Positions 11,605-21,797 of a stretch of DNA of 64,000 bases are shown here, piece after piece. Both the position numbers and the translations under genes were made by a program. The DNA is from Cytidiella melzeri (Eukaryota > Basidiomycota > Agaricomycetes > Polyporales > Irpicaceae), in the NCBI GenBank assembly GCA_022592445.1, contig JABYQR010000020.1:202834-266833 (forward strand), written 5' to 3'. Numbering within the stretch: the first letter of the stretch is position 1; every line of letters starts with the position of its first letter. A model generated the notes under the pieces. That model saw only the letters and a program-made list of their open reading frames with translations. It searched no databases and was not told where the DNA came from.

Positions 11605-11850
11605 TGTCAACTGAAGGTGACGCGCCAGTAGGTATGGATTAGGAAGGAGTCGGGAGACGCACCAGGAGAAGAGATCGTCGGTCTGCTATACACGGAATAT
11701 CCGACGATCGAGTGATCATTGTATAAAAGGCTTCGACTGGCACAGGAGTAAGGCATCCGTTCCTTACTCTGTGCCAGGTACGCTACCAATGTTGTAACAG
11801 TATGAATGTCAATCCGTTCCTTACTCTGTGCCAGACCCGTTCACTTGACA
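11605..11850 (+). repeat. Element B 5' LTR
   Basis: 246 bp, TGTCAACTG to CACTTGACA. A TATA-like TGTATAAAAG sits near 11719-11729. A 23-bp block ending in TCTGTGCCAG occurs twice (11755-11777 and 11812-11834). The first is followed by GTACGC, so each block looks like a splice boundary. Confidence 0.95.
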
Positions 11851-11864
11851 GGTTATGAGCCCCG
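11851..11864 (+). other. Primer-binding site of element B
   Basis: GGTTATGAGCCCCG lies immediately after the LTR terminal CA. It complements the anticodon arm of initiator tRNA-Met, which implies priming by a cleaved half-tRNA rather than by the tRNA 3' end. Confidence 0.8.
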
Positions 11865-11947
11865 TCGCTACCTAGGAACCGCATCATATCTCCTCGTAAC
11901 TTGCACAATCCAATCTGTCATTCTACCCCTATCATCAGAAAATCATC

Positions 11948-13642
11948 ATGTCAACTTCAAACACCGACTTGTCGAGGAATAAGTTACCGAAACTCGAAGA
12001 TGACGGTGATAACAATTCTTATGGAACGTGGGTGATACAAGTCGAAGCTAAATTGAGGGCGATGCATCTCTGGAAGTACTTTGAGGGACCCGATTCGACA
12101 GCGCCACTGATTCCTACTCTTCGGGAGACTTACGAAGACGAAGTAGAGGATCCAGTTACAGGGATCATCACTAAGGGGATCAAAAAGGGAAACGAAGATG
12201 AGGTTGAGAAGGCTGAGAAGGACGCCGAACCATGGTACGAGGCAAATGTAATGGCGATAACACTTCTCCTTGAGGCAATCCCACGCGCGAAGATCCATCT
12301 CGTCGGACGAACAAGAATTGCGAAGGAAGCCTGGAAGATTCTTCAATCCGAGTATTGCCCCATCAACAACCTACGCGCATCTTTGCTGCATCAGAAGTTG
12401 ATGAGCTTCACGTGTAAGGAGAATATGATAGTCAGCAAGTGGGTCGATAGAATGCGGGCTCTTTATGCGGATCTTTGCGATCAAGACCCTAACCGGCTTT
12501 CCGATACCAACTTCGTGTCTACCTTAGCCGACCTCATTCCCACCGATAACAGCTGGCGGATGTTCTCCCGCACTTTGCACCAAGAGATGGCAGTCGCCCA
12601 CAACAACGGAAACCCCATGTCTTCTTCGAGAGTCATCGAACTTATCAAAGAGGAAGACTGGGCGCAGACTAAGAACGACTCTGAGGTTATTGCTCAGATC
12701 TACGAGATTGATGGGATGTATCGCAAGCGACCCGTTGTTTCGGCTACTATTGCGAATCATGCTGATGGCCCTGCTGCGAAGCGACAAACGAAATGGTGTA
12801 CAAACCCTGAATGCGATAGGCCGCGCAGACACACGGTGGACGAATGTTTTGCTTACGGTGGAGGGAAATGCGGTCAGTATCCGGAGTGGTGGAGAGGGAG
12901 AAAGGATATCCATCTACCTCGTTCCCAGCGACGGAAATCAAAGAACATCACGAAATCATTCAACACAGCCAAACCCTCTGCTGCGAACGCTGAAGTACAG
13001 TCCGAAAAGCCACCTGATATCAACGCGAACGCCGCTGTGGTTCTCTCGCAAGATACCGTGTACTCTTTCAATGCGATGATCCTCACAGACCCTGATGAGC
13101 AAATAAAGTGCAACACTCTCGCGCTTACCCACGACAGCGACAAGCAAATCTCAGTCTACCATGACTCCGGTGCCAACAGGCACATCTTTTTTGATCGCAC
13201 CGTGTTCGCGGACTACCATCCGATCACGCCTCTTAATGTCCGGGGTTTTGGATCAACCCTGACCACATCTGCCATAGGAGTTGGCGACGTCTATCTCCAT
13301 GCGACTGTCAATGGTCTGACTCACACAGTGAAGTTATCAGACGTCCTGCATGTTCCCACCGCTCGAATGAATTTGGTCTCGCAAGGGTGCCTTGAACGCA
13401 GGGGAGTTGGGTCAATGACTAAAGACGGTCGTCTCACCCTGGACTTCAACGGGAAACCTGTCCTGACAGGGAACTTAGACGATAACAATCTAAACAGAAT
13501 AAACGCCACTGCATTGCCACAAAACACCGCCACACGTGTCAATACTTCCAGTGCGCTATCTCTACTCAATCGCATCTCCGAGCCTGTAGCCGCTGCAACT
13601 AATATCCGAAGAGCTTCTCCGGATTTTTACATCGCCTACTAG
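11948..13642 (+). CDS. Element B gag-protease (frame-interrupted)
   Basis: 564 codons from ATG at 11948. The first 300 residues form the copia gag core (YGTWVIQVEAKLRAM; then MRALYADLCDQDP). No clean CCHC knuckle is seen; a CTNPECDRPRRHTVDEC segment may be a variant. The aspartic protease is near residues 400-410 (YHDSGANRHIF, catalytic DSG), followed by LSDVLHVPTARMNLVS, typical of copia. Translation runs into TAG at 13640 just inside the pre-integrase zinc region. The continuation HLGVKGLSHA is in another frame, so one base has been lost or gained near 13620. Catalytic residues of the protease are intact. Confidence 0.88.
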   Translation: MSTSNTDLSRNKLPKLEDDGDNNSYGTWVIQVEAKLRAMHLWKYFEGPDSTAPLIPTLRETYEDEVEDPVTGIITKGIKKGNEDEVEKAEKDAEPWYEANVMAITLLLEAIPRAKIHLVGRTRIAKEAWKILQSEYCPINNLRASLLHQKLMSFTCKENMIVSKWVDRMRALYADLCDQDPNRLSDTNFVSTLADLIPTDNSWRMFSRTLHQEMAVAHNNGNPMSSSRVIELIKEEDWAQTKNDSEVIAQIYEIDGMYRKRPVVSATIANHADGPAAKRQTKWCTNPECDRPRRHTVDECFAYGGGKCGQYPEWWRGRKDIHLPRSQRRKSKNITKSFNTAKPSAANAEVQSEKPPDINANAAVVLSQDTVYSFNAMILTDPDEQIKCNTLALTHDSDKQISVYHDSGANRHIFFDRTVFADYHPITPLNVRGFGSTLTTSAIGVGDVYLHATVNGLTHTVKLSDVLHVPTARMNLVSQGCLERRGVGSMTKDGRLTLDFNGKPVLTGNLDDNNLNRINATALPQNTATRVNTSSALSLLNRISEPVAAATNIRRASPDFYIAY

Positions 13643-14350
13643 GCCACTTAGGCGTTAAAGGGCTATCACACGCGACGTCTGGAATTCAAGTCATACCTGA
13701 TCCACTAGCCCAACAAACATGTGAAATTTGCGCGCGAGCCAACATCAAACGTCTTCCATTCCCAAAATTCTCAAACCTCAGGGCTGATCGCCCATTGTTC
13801 CGTATCCACCTTGATATCTGCGGACCCTTACCCGTTGGCTATGGCGGCGTCAAATACTTCATGCCTTGCGTAGATTGTCATTCCAGATGGCGCGTGGCAC
13901 TGTTTCTAAAATCACAGTCTGACGCGCTACAAGAGTTCATCAAATACAAGACTACCGTGGAACAATATACTGGACAGAAAGTGGCTGTACTGCGATTAGA
14001 TAACACACCTGAATTAATTCAAGGAGGTTTCCGGGAATATTGCGAGAAAGAAGGGATCACGTACGAGAAAATTATACCGGACACCTCGCCGCAGAATGGG
14101 GTCGCGGAAAGAACCAACTGGACCCTGGCATCAATGGCGCGAGCAATGCTTATTGACAGCGGTCTCACAGACTTCTTCTGGCCTCTAGCAGTCCAATGTG
14201 TGGCACACATCCTAAATCGGGTACCAACAACTGCTCTCCCAGCGCACACCACACCTTACCATATCTGGCATAAACGCGAACCCGATATATCCCATTTCCG
14301 CATATTGGCACACGCGTCATTTGTAGACGAATGGATGCCGACACCCTCAA
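13630..14350 (+). CDS. Element B integrase (frame-shifted segment)
   Basis: In the frame one base back from gag, the pre-integrase His (GHLGVKG) and CEIC pair lead into the integrase core: first Asp in HLDICGPLP, second Asp in LRLDNTPE and Glu in PQNGVAERTN, giving the DDE triad. The second motif is unusual, since most copia integrases have SDNGGE. A second frame change near 14330 joins it to the RT part. Both breaks fall in otherwise well-conserved coding sequence, which fits recent single-base indels or sequencing errors. Confidence 0.85.
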
Positions 14351-16550
14351 CAAAATTCAGCCTCGTGGCGAGGAAGGCCGGTTTGTCGGGTACGCGCAAG
14401 ATGCAAAAGGTTACCTTATATGGTTTCCTCACTCACACACTGTTCGATCTCGGCGCGACATTGTATTCCTCGACGACACGTTCCCTCTACCATCTGCCAC
14501 TTTGATCTCATCTCCTTTATGGGACGACATTCTGGTCCAAAATGATCTGCGACCCAACATCACCGTCGACGCCGGAGCGCCGCACGAGTATGTAACCTCC
14601 GTGATTTCAAAACGGAATTCAACTGACAACATCTCCGGTAGAGATTTGTCTATGGTGTCATTGAGAAATGACAATCTTCGTGCCCCGGTAGGGCTGGTTC
14701 CGGCTGAACCTGGAGCCCCGGTTGGGCTGGACACATCGTCTCCGGATGAGACGGATCTCCTAAACGCTGCACCTCCGGATGAGGGCAACGTTCTCGGACT
14801 ACGAAAACGCACACGCACACTCCCTCAACGGTACAAGGTTGACAATTCCGTGTACTCGGACGAGGGGGGGTTGCACATCCAACGAGACTTGGTTCTCACC
14901 ACTCTCACACATGACGCTCTCACACACGGAATCGAACTACACGACCCGACAACGTCCCACATCCATCACGCCCTAGCCCACTTTCTGGATGTCAACGCAC
15001 TATCACCAATTGACGACATGAACGCGAAGGATCCACGCTCAATCACAGACGCCGAGAACAGCAAATACTGGGAACATTGGTTAGCAGCGATCCATGAAGA
15101 GCTCGAGGCCCTTCGGATGAAAGGCGTCTACGAAGAGGTGGAAAACATTCCTACCGGCAGAAAACCTGTGGATTCCAAATGGGTCCTGCACATCAAACGC
15201 AACGCAGACGGACATATCGCGCGGTTCAAAGCACGACTAGTGGCCAAGGGTTTCACCCAGATCCCGGGGCAAGACTTCACGTTCACATTCGCACCGGTCG
15301 CGCGCTGGGACTCGATACGAACCATCTTGGCTATCGCTGCCCACGAGGACCTCCACCTTCGCCACATCGATATCAAGACCACCTTTCTGAATGGTCCCTT
15401 GACCGAAGAAATCTATATGACGAAGCCTTCGATTCTCGGAAAAGGGTACTGGCGCCTTCGCAAGGGACTGTATGGGTTGAAGCAGGCCGGCCACTCCTGG
15501 TATCTTGAGTTCAACGCGAAATACCAGACACTCGGTTTCAGGCGATGTGAGTCAGACTGGAGCGTCCACGTTCGCAACCAAAACAGTCTCAAGTCCATGT
15601 CGGCGACGAGCGTCGATGACATACTCTTAGCGACACCCTCACAGGCAGAATCAGACACAGTAACGGAGGGTATACAGAGGCTGTTCGAGATCACGGACAA
15701 TGGAGAGGTGGAGTGGCTACTAGGATGTAAGGTCACCAGGAACCGTGCGCGACGCTCCATCCTCCTCTCGCAAGAGTCGTACACTCTGTCAATCCTAAGA
15801 CAATTCAACATGGAATTTTGTAATGCCGCATCGACACCACTGCCGCCCAAGGTCGCATTATCGCGCGAAGAAAGTCCAGCGTCGACGAAGGAACGTGACG
15901 AGATCAAGGCCCTGCCATACTGCGCCTTAGTCAGCAAGGTCATGTACCTGGCGACCACCACCAGACCCGACATTGCATACGCCGTTCGTGAACTCGCGAA
16001 ATTCATGTCGTGCTATGGATTCTCACACTGGACGGCCGCGAAGCATCTGCTCCGCTATCTACAAGGCACTAGGTCGCTCGGACTCACACTCGGGAATCTT
16101 GTCCCTGCGTACCCCATGTTCTGCGGATTCACGGACTCGGACTGGGGCTCTGGCGAAGGGCGAAAATCAATTTCAGGGTACGTGATGGTTGTATACCGGT
16201 CGCCGGTAGCCTGGAGCTCGAAACAACAAGCTGTTGTTGCACTATCCTCCTGCAAAGCCGAGTACATAGCGTGCTCTCATGCGGCGTGTCAAGTCATATG
16301 GCTCCGCGAACTCCTCGGCGAACTCGGTCTACCACAAGCGGTCGCCACTCCACTGTACTGCGACAATAATGGAACCATAGCGTGCACGCACGACCCGCAC
16401 GGCCACACGCGCTTGAAACACACCGATATCAGGGCTCACTTTATCAGAAACTGCGTCAATGAAGGGAAAATTGACGTCGCGAGGGTTGGAGGAAAGGACA
16501 ACATGGCAGATATATTCACGAAGGCGCTGGCACGGGTCCTACATACATGA
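14331..16550 (+). CDS. Element B reverse transcriptase and RNase H
   Basis: 739 codons open to the stop at 16548. After the integrase tail and a linker, RT begins at WEHWLAAIHEELEAL. Its first catalytic Asp is in HIDIKTTFLNG and the paired Asp in SVDDILLAT, replacing the common YVDD, so the tyrosine position is Ser. RNase H shows Asp in FTDSDWGS, Glu in SSCKAEYIA and Asp in YCDNNGTIA, and the copia end signature VGGKDNMADIFTKAL. All catalytic carboxylates are present. Only the upstream breaks prevent a full polyprotein. Confidence 0.9.
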   Translation: MDADTLNKIQPRGEEGRFVGYAQDAKGYLIWFPHSHTVRSRRDIVFLDDTFPLPSATLISSPLWDDILVQNDLRPNITVDAGAPHEYVTSVISKRNSTDNISGRDLSMVSLRNDNLRAPVGLVPAEPGAPVGLDTSSPDETDLLNAAPPDEGNVLGLRKRTRTLPQRYKVDNSVYSDEGGLHIQRDLVLTTLTHDALTHGIELHDPTTSHIHHALAHFLDVNALSPIDDMNAKDPRSITDAENSKYWEHWLAAIHEELEALRMKGVYEEVENIPTGRKPVDSKWVLHIKRNADGHIARFKARLVAKGFTQIPGQDFTFTFAPVARWDSIRTILAIAAHEDLHLRHIDIKTTFLNGPLTEEIYMTKPSILGKGYWRLRKGLYGLKQAGHSWYLEFNAKYQTLGFRRCESDWSVHVRNQNSLKSMSATSVDDILLATPSQAESDTVTEGIQRLFEITDNGEVEWLLGCKVTRNRARRSILLSQESYTLSILRQFNMEFCNAASTPLPPKVALSREESPASTKERDEIKALPYCALVSKVMYLATTTRPDIAYAVRELAKFMSCYGFSHWTAAKHLLRYLQGTRSLGLTLGNLVPAYPMFCGFTDSDWGSGEGRKSISGYVMVVYRSPVAWSSKQQAVVALSSCKAEYIACSHAACQVIWLRELLGELGLPQAVATPLYCDNNGTIACTHDPHGHTRLKHTDIRAHFIRNCVNEGKIDVARVGGKDNMADIFTKALARVLHT

Positions 16551-16590
16551 GGGATAGAGATGCTGGGACTACTGGCCGGTCAAGGGGGGG

Positions 16591-16836
16591 TGTCAACTGA
16601 AGGTGACGCGCCCGTAGGTATGGATTAGGAAGGAGTCGGGAGACGCACCAGGAGAAGAGATCGTCGGTCTGCTATACACGGAATATCCGACGATCGAGTG
16701 ATCATTGTATAAAAGGCTTCGACTGGCACAGGAGTAAGGCATCCGTTCCTTACTCTGTGCCAGGTACGCTACCAATGTTGTAACAGTATGAATGTCAATC
16801 CGTTCCTTACTCTGTGCCAGACCCGTTCACTTGACA
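16591..16836 (+). repeat. Element B 3' LTR
   Basis: Same 246 bp as the 5' LTR; the one visible difference is C for A at about position 23. It is preceded by the polypurine tract and followed by the CACAC target duplication. Confidence 0.95.
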
Positions 16837-16841
16837 CACAC

Positions 16842-17154
16842 CACTTCCACTTTGTTAATGTTCATGCTTGAAGGGGAGTTTTGACTATATTGACTCTGTA
16901 CTAAGCACTTGCGAAGCACCAGATGTTACGGTATATAAGCTGTACTCAGATCAATGCAACGATATCACTATTTGGTGAGCCCAAACAGTGAGCAAAAACT
17001 TGTGCGCCTGCAGTGGCGCAAGGTGACTGTTTGCTGCTGCTGTATGTATGGTTTGATGTGGGGAAATAGTGGGTATATATAGTTTAAATCCTACCATAGA
17101 CGCGTACACAAATCAGACGACAATACTTGCTCCCTGAGCAAGAACTGAACAAAG
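16842..17154. other. Old repeat scrap between element B and CPSF2
   Basis: Starts with CACTTCCACTTTGTTAA, the second half of the leader motif seen next to the LTRs of element A, so element B sits inside an older copia remnant. The rest has an AT-rich, promoter-like patch (GTATATAAGCTG near 16931) but no coding signal. Confidence 0.45.
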
Positions 17155-17248
17155 ATGTGTACACAATGCACATGTACAGAGTCACCCGCACACTTTGACT
17201 CATAAGCACAACAAGAGAATTCTCATATTGTCCAAATTACACACAACA

Positions 17249-20200
17249 TTACGCCGCCACCAATGCATGCAGGTTGTACACCTCCCTGCGCACAACATAG
17301 TAAACATCCGAAACCGGGCCTTCCAGATCCACCTTGCCCCGCGCAGTCTTCTTGACCGCAACCGAGTCCTCCAACGAATCGGGCATACCACCTCGTCTCG
17401 CTGCAGCCCCACAAATCAAGACACCCTCACCAATCAGCTCAGCTTGCACGCCGACTGTAGCAAGTCGTGTCTTGAGCGCTGTCAGTTTGAGCTCGCCGAT
17501 GAGTGTCGATTGAGGGAGCGACATCGTAGGCCTGGCGCCGAGCATGCGACCGCGAACTGCACGCTTCGAGCGTGACTCGTGAGCTGCTGAAGCGGATATG
17601 GGTTCGAGGATTGGGATGGTGGAGGTGGCGATGCTGGCGATACGTCCTGTGACATGACCGACTTCGTTATCCTCGAACTAGAAGGTTTGTGATTAGATGA
17701 TGCAATTATGACAGTATCGTGTTGCTGGAATATACGTACTCTCGACATTTTGATAGACGCAAGCAGCTCGTCACTCAACGAGATTGAGAAGCTGTTGGTG
17801 TGTTGACCGATCTGGATGCATTCTCCTTGCGCAGGAGCGTAAATATCCTTGGTCATCGCTCGGATACCCGAACAACTGTCCATGAGATGATCTGTCGCAC
17901 CGGCAGGAGCGTGAACAATAATCTGCATCAACAGTAAGTGCCTTGGCATACACAAGTTGTGGATTTGCGAGTAATTACCATCTTCCTCGGGTTGACCTGG
18001 GGCACAATGGTCTTCACCGCGCGACCATCATTCAAACCCTCCACGTCGACAAACAGTAAGCGACATGCGAGTTGAACCTCGGCGATTGTCGTGATGAATT
18101 TTGAAGGTGGCTCTTGCGGTTGGTTCTTCGCAAAAAAAAAAACCTCTAGCCATGTATGTATCCATAAGTATTCAACAACCAACCTTGAGCTCTTCGTCGG
18201 CTTGAACCTTCTTCATCTCCTTCGTCTCCTCACTTTCGCCCTCAACTTCGAGAGCCTTTCCCTTCCTCAACCACATCTCCACATCAAGCAACTCTCCATA
18301 CTCATCCACTCTCCTCTTTTTCTCCACATACGGAAACATCCTAAAACGATGGGTTTGCCCGTCTGCGCTTTTGAAGAACGAAGTCGCTTTCGACACGTTC
18401 CCCTTCAGGTATATGTCATAGGACAGCATTCCTTTCGCCACACCGTCGTCCTCCAGCGCAGAGCTCCAAGCCGCCTTGCCCCCACCCCCGCCACGCTTCT
18501 TGTCCTTGCGTTTATCTTCAGGCAGCTGCTGCTCGCTATCAACGTCCATTTCATTGTCAAGCTCACGTTCGACCTCGTTCTCATCGTCGTCCGAATCCGT
18601 ATCAGAATCGTCGTCTTCGGTCTCTGCTTCGTCCGCTTCAAGTATACGTTGCCTGCGCTCGTCAGCAGCTTTCTTGGCTGCCTCCTTCTCCTTCACTGCA
18701 CGCTCCTTGGCTAAATGTGCTTCTAGCTCTGCACCCTGCAACGGCACCTTCGAGTTCATCTACAATAACGTTAGCGTTAGCTTCATACAGACAGCCGATC
18801 AATCATCAACCTTGAGATGCATAACGCCGTCCAACATGACGTTATTCCCAATCTTGCCCCGATCCCACTTGTACTCTTCCCTCTGTGAATTATTCCACTT
18901 CTCAAATAGTATCCGTCCCAGCGTACCCTCCTCACCTCGTCCCGTCAGCAAGACGACGCTGTTCTCCGTCTGGGCAAAGTCTGCGAAAATCGCGCGCGAC
19001 GCGCCGTGCGACAGAGACGCAGGGATTGCCAATATGAGTTTTGGATCCTGGGAGGCATACCGGTGGGTGAGTGCAGCTGGGGTCGGAAAAATTTCTAGGA
19101 ATCTGTATACGCGGTATATGTTAGAGGTAATTCAGAGAAAGGACAGAGTAGGTAGCTCACGGAAACCTCAGCGCAAACGCTCCCAACGCTTCGTCCTCCT
19201 GGTCATCATCCCTCTTCCTCTTGTTTCCCTTCCCGCTCTTGTTTCCTCCACCCCCGTCCTGACCCTCCGCCCCAACGTCCTCCTTGCTCACAGTCCCACC
19301 CAGCCACTCCATCATACTCCTCACGAACGTCAACATCTCATGCCCCGTCTTCGACAGCAAACAGATCGGGTACCGCAGTCTCGAGTATTTCCAATGCTGG
19401 TCGAGCAAGACGAGCAGCTCCAACACGCGACTGCTCGCATCACACGGCATGAGCACCGAGTTTCTGCTACTCAGTGTCGCAGATACACAATCTATTCATC
19501 ACATTTGTTAGTCTTCTTCTTCCTTATACCAAACTATCACAAAGCAACGCTAGCGCACCAAGTAAAGCCGCATCCCGATCTTTCCTCCTCGCCGTTGTCA
19601 CGTTCGCCCTCTCCGCATCCGTAATCAACAGATCGGGGCGTTGCAGCGTCTCGAACACGCTCGCGTTGCTCCCCTGGCGCATCAGCACTGTCCCGTCCAG
19701 GTGCCGCTCTCGCATGTGGTTCATGTCAACGGCGTACAGGATTGTGCCGGCCGAGGGCGAGCGGATCTTCCAGATTGTGCCGCCGAGAGTGTGTCCGGCA
19801 TTGAAGGGGATGATCGTCAAGCCTTGGCATTTTCCTGGAAGAGACGCAGAGAGAAGTTAGTGAGGCAGAGGGCTGTGAAGCGAGGGGAGGGTGTACCTTG
19901 AAGATGGCAGGGTTGCGAGTACCGCAAGACCGTGATCGAGTCGAACGCCTCGTGCACTTCCTGCACAGTCGCCACATACTTTCTCTTCTCCTTCTGAGTA
20001 TCCGCTACAGGGTCGGGCGTAGGTGATTTGGTCTTATCCCGATCGGCCATCTTCACTTCTTTGTGGTCAGCGTCCTCTTCACCTTGCGCGAGGGACTCCT
20101 CACCCTCCTCCTCCATCTTTTGAGGAGGAGGAGAAGAGGAGGAAGAGGAGGAAGAGGGTGGATCTTCGTCAACAGCCTCTTGCTCACGTACGCCCTCGAC

Positions 20201-20779
20201 GTCCTCCGTAGCCGCCACGCGCGCCATGGCTTGCACCGGCAACGTAGTGTACGCAGGGGCTGTGAGACCCCAGTGGGAATAAGCATACGCGTACAGCCCG
20301 GAATGTGCGAGGTCTCCATGTGAGAGCAGGACGAGGTCTATGGAGGGAGCGTTTCTGAAGGAAAGAAGTCAGTAATGTCGACATGTGTGCGGGGAGGACG
20401 CACAGGCGAGAACTCGAATAAGATCGTCAACTCAAAGTTTAGCTCACTTTGAGCACTCGGAGAGAGAGAGAGCAACGCATGGTATAACATTGCGCTAGGA
20501 GAAGAATATCGCACCATTCCAACCCAAAGGAAAGAGTAAGAAAGAAAACTGTAAGACACACTCTCTCAAAACCCGACAGTACTCTTCCCACCCATACACT
20601 CCGGCCTGCTTCTCCTTCTCCATCCTCTCCTCCCCCCAATCCTCCTCTTTCGCCTCCGGACACCAGTCCGGCGAGCCACAGTCCAGCAGAATGCGCACGT
20701 CGTCGACTTGGAGGAGGTACGCGAGAGGCACTGTGCGTGGGGACCGAGCTGCGCCGGAGAGCGGGGTGAAGGTGATCAT
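17249..20779 (-). CDS. Cleavage and polyadenylation factor subunit 2 (CPSF2/Cft2/Ydh1)
   Basis: Non-catalytic metallo-beta-lactamase/beta-CASP subunit of the nuclear complex that cleaves and polyadenylates pre-mRNA, partner of the CPSF73 nuclease. Nine exons: 20562-20779, 19897-20354, 19559-19834, 19167-19491, 18811-19102, 18184-18759, 17979-18125, 17740-17922 and 17249-17677, summing to 967 residues. The N-terminus is MITFTPLSGAARSPRTVPLA, then YLLQVDDVRILLDCG as in the family. The metal-site motif reads LLSHGDLAHSG near residue 83, lacking the HxHxDH ligands, as expected for this inactive subunit. GHTLGGTIWKI and LILAIPASLSHG follow. Exon 6 is a long acidic and Lys-rich insert (GGGGGKAAW), ending in MFPYVEKKRRVDEYGE. 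Most introns are 58-67 nt; the first is 207 nt. The gene has a decayed duplicate at 3075-5540. Confidence 0.94.
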
Positions 20780-20909
20780 GGCACTCGTGTGTTGTGGCGA
20801 GCCTGGAGGTCGACTCTTGGGCGGCTCGTGGTCGGTGCAGTGAAGAGGGTAGAATGCAGGGTGCGGCGGCGGTAAGCTCAGGTCGTCAGAGTAGCATGAA
20901 GGAACAGAA

Positions 20910-21797
20910 ATGATGCGGGTACAACGAGTCAACAAAAAGGTGTACAAGTAGTAAGCAGCTTGAAATTGACAGGTCACTTAATTAGTTACATGAAATTACT
21001 TGAAAATATATCTTACTCAGTGAAAATGAACACAGTGCGATAGGTGTAGCGAGCCTAAAGCAGAACAAACTTGTACAACAGCTGAGCTTGCAGAGATCAA
21101 CTGAAAAGGTCCTATTATTCTCGTCCGTCGAACCCGAGTCAGCAATATCCTACCTGCCGCCTTCCACGCCGCCGATTGCACTTCGAGCCTGCTCCTCACC
21201 GTAGTGTCCTACGAGCACGAAATTCGTGTTTTGCTTCTCCTTCAATTTCTTTGCCTACACGCCGCCTTGTGGAAATGATTCAAGCTTCCCTTTGCTCTGA
21301 TGCCATGGCGTTCAAACGATACATCCGCTGGCGTGGGTGCTTCTTGTGATGCATTGAGCGCTAAGCAGAAGTAATTCCCCCCCACCGCAGAGTCCTGATG
21401 TTATAAGGCACTGCAGGGGCGTTTGATGCCCTCTCATATGGCTTTGACTGCGGGACGGATAGGTGCACGAACGGGGCTACAGGCGTGGCTGAGGGTCATC
21501 TCGTGTTTTACCATCTTGACTGGCCAAAAGGGCTCAGGAGTTTAGGAGATTCAACGAAGCGGAGGACATGCTGTACGGGGAGAGTGTCTCTTCATGGTCG
21601 TCATCGAAGCTGGTCACGGTGCAGATAGTCGGCGATCGTTATACGTGTCCCACTGGGTGTCACCGACGACGACGCGCAGGACAATAATGTCGCTGGCATG
21701 AGAGCGTGATGATGTTGCCGCTTGTCCATGTCATTACCATATGTAATGACGACCTCCATCCCCACGACTTCTTGTCTCTCTTCTTCCCTCAACCCTC
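20910..21797. promoter_or_regulatory. Divergent intergenic region between CPSF2 and the lipase
   Basis: The two genes are transcribed away from each other, so this stretch (with the 130 bp above the CPSF2 start) should contain both promoters. No clear TATA box or repeated operator is visible. A 60-codon frame on the minus strand is not convincing. Confidence 0.45.

Larger units (their letters stand above)
11600..16841 (+). mobile_element. Ty1/copia element B, complete structure
   Basis: Flanked by a 5-bp target duplication CACAC (11600-11604 and 16837-16841). Two 246-bp LTRs (11605-11850 and 16591-16836) differ by a single base that I can see, pointing to a recent insertion. A primer-binding site follows the left LTR directly, and a purine tract (AAGGGGGGG, 16582-16590) precedes the right LTR. 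Gag, protease, integrase, reverse transcriptase and RNase H follow in the copia (Pseudoviridae) order. It has two frame changes, so the polyprotein cannot be read in one piece unless these are assembly errors. It inserted into an older copia remnant. Confidence 0.95.
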
